A stretch of DNA of 6,732 bases from contig JASHXK010000062.1 in NCBI GenBank assembly GCA_030043575.1, forward strand, positions 1-6,732, read 5' to 3'. Numbering within the stretch: position 1 is the first letter of the stretch; each line of letters begins with the position of its first letter. A model generated the notes under the pieces. The model saw nothing but the letters and a program-made list of their open reading frames with translations, did not search any database and had not been told where the DNA came from. Both the position numbers and the translations under genes were made by a program. The DNA is from Terriglobales bacterium. GTDB taxonomy: Bacteria; Acidobacteriota; Terriglobia; Terriglobales; Acidobacteriaceae. Of this stretch, positions 5,714-6,732 are shown one piece after another.

Positions 5714-6732
5714 TTACTGCGAAATTAATCGTTCGACAGTTTGCTGGGCGGCTGCTAAGTTCTGCGATCGGAGGGTCGCCTGTTCTCGTGCGGCCTGCGC
5801 TTGCTGGCTCTGGCCGCTCCGTTCCAGGGCCTGCGCCAGTAAGAGAAATGTGACATCGGAAGGTTGGAGCTGCGTAGCGTGCGAGAAAGCATCCGCGGCG
5901 GAGACCAGATCTCCAGACTTCTGCGCCACGATTCCCAGTCCAATCCATTTCTGCGTGTTTCGCGGATCGAGTTGCAACGCAGCTTCGTAGCTAGCCTTGG
6001 CTTCGGGAAGATTGCGCAACCCATAGTAGGTATCGCCCATGTTGCCCAGTGCGACAGCCTTCATTCGAATCAGGACGGGCGGAACTTTGGCGTAGACATT
6101 CTGCGAGGTAAAGTCCTGCACCAGGCTCAAGACCTGCTGGTAATGCGCGATGGCGACGGCCGGCTGTCCGTGATGCTGGTAGTAGGCGCCGAGATAGAGA
6201 TGAGCGACGGCGGCGTATCCGGCGAGTTCGCGCCCGATCGCTCCGGAAGACGGAACCAGTGCGACCACCTGCTCGAAGTGCTCCATTGCTGCCGCCTGCT
6301 GTCCGTTGTCGAGCAGAGCGACGCCGAGATTCTCTTCGACTTCGTAGCTACCGCTGGAGATGGCCAGCATACGCGTCCACAGCGTAACGTTGTCCGACCA
6401 GTAGCTGAGCTGGCGATAGGTCAGCATCGCGAGGATCAGCAACACGGCGGCACTGGGAGCGGCCAAGGTCACTGGCGCGAGATGACGTCGATCAGCCAAT
6501 TCTGAGACGCCCCAGCCGACCATGATGAAAAGCCCGATGAAGCTGAGGTAAGCGTAACGATCGGCCATAGCCTGCTCGCCGACCTGGACGATGCCGATCA
6601 TAGGCACCAGCGTTCCCAAAAACCAGAACCAGCCGACCACGAGAAAACCTTCATCTCGCCGACAGAGGACAAAGGCAGTGATCGCAAGAAGTAGAAGTAA
6701 GGCTGCCGTCACATCCCACGCGTGTAGCTCCG
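5714..6732 (-). CDS. TMTC-like polytopic membrane protein with five-unit TPR tail, N-terminus beyond the window
   Basis: The frame is open to the window edge. A GTG at 6712 can act as a start, but the upstream codons (ELHAWD) align with LNWWK in the paralogue at 3962-5599, so the true start lies outside. In the visible 338 residues, the membrane part has a helix at about 7-23, GWFWFLGTLVPMIGIVQVG (33-51), DRYAYLSFIGLFI (57-69) and a further helix near 86-104. The TPR tail has about five units: 128-161, 174-207, 224-258, 259-292 and 293-322, for example NMGDTYYGLRNLPEAKASYE and WIGLGIVAQKSGDLVSAADA. The membrane part matches the convergent neighbour closely (39 of 48 residues across GWFWF to ELA), while the TPR tails differ in length and sequence. 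The N-terminal acidic motif needed to judge enzyme activity cannot be seen. The function is inferred as for the paralogue. Confidence 0.85.
   Translation of the reverse strand, partial: ELHAWDVTAALLLLLAITAFVLCRRDEGFLVVGWFWFLGTLVPMIGIVQVGEQAMADRYAYLSFIGLFIMVGWGVSELADRRHLAPVTLAAPSAAVLLILAMLTYRQLSYWSDNVTLWTRMLAISSGSYEVEENLGVALLDNGQQAAAMEHFEQVVALVPSSGAIGRELAGYAAVAHLYLGAYYQHHGQPAVAIAHYQQVLSLVQDFTSQNVYAKVPPVLIRMKAVALGNMGDTYYGLRNLPEAKASYEAALQLDPRNTQKWIGLGIVAQKSGDLVSAADAFSHATQLQPSDVTFLLLAQALERSGQSQQAQAAREQATLRSQNLAAAQQTVERLISQ

Noticed and set aside
5864..6505. Open frame of 213 codons on the plus strand, antisense to the second TMTC-like gene
   Set aside because: The minus strand encodes recognisable TPR units throughout; the plus-strand translation shows no family features.
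6710..6712. GTG at 6712 as the start of a short 332-residue protein
   Set aside because: Codons further upstream stay open and align with the paralogue (HAWD against NWWK), so the gene continues past the window edge.

Overview
This is a 6.7 kb piece of ordinary bacterial chromosome with moderately high GC. I find no mobile element, CRISPR array, RNA gene or phage gene. Gene content and protein style suggest a soil-type Acidobacteriota (Terriglobia/Koribacter-like). The clues are a HemA beginning GLNFRTSSVAVRERFW, paired TMTC-like membrane proteins with TPR tails, and a Tat-exported molybdenum hydroxylase beside a small cytochrome c. The taxonomic call is inference from memory of such proteins, not a search result.

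Layout. Bases 1-899 (minus strand) hold the start of a periplasmic molybdenum hydroxylase operon: a Tat-signal [2Fe-2S] subunit, then the N-terminus of the molybdopterin-binding subunit, overlapping by ATGA and cut by the window edge. Bases 1052-1363 (minus strand) encode a small secreted class I cytochrome c with its own Rho-independent terminator, so it is a separate transcription unit from the hydroxylase. A divergent intergenic region of about 350 bp contains a perfect 14-bp palindrome (1443-1456) that fits the Gram-positive LexA box pattern. Bases 1716-3750 (plus strand) form a two-gene operon: hemA (glutamyl-tRNA reductase, first committed step of C5 haem synthesis) and a membrane-anchored TPR protein of NrfG/CcmI style. 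It ends at a strong terminator (3796-3835).

After a perfect TATAAT box flanked by a small dyad, bases 3962-5599 (plus strand) encode a polytopic membrane protein with a TPR tail, resembling the TMTC/GT-C glycosyltransferase-like family. Bases 5714-6732 (minus strand) encode a paralogue pointing towards it. Its N-terminus is outside the window and its TPR tail is longer.

How the genes may fit together. HemA makes the haem precursor, the small cytochrome c uses haem, and the anchored TPR protein could help in cytochrome maturation or another envelope assembly step. That link rests on proximity and family resemblance only. The two TMTC-like genes are probably an independent unit, perhaps for protein or envelope glycosylation. 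I see no clearly new biological system. The points most worth checking are the LexA-like palindrome between the cytochrome c and hemA genes, the hemA-TPR operon, and the tail-to-tail TMTC-like paralogue pair.
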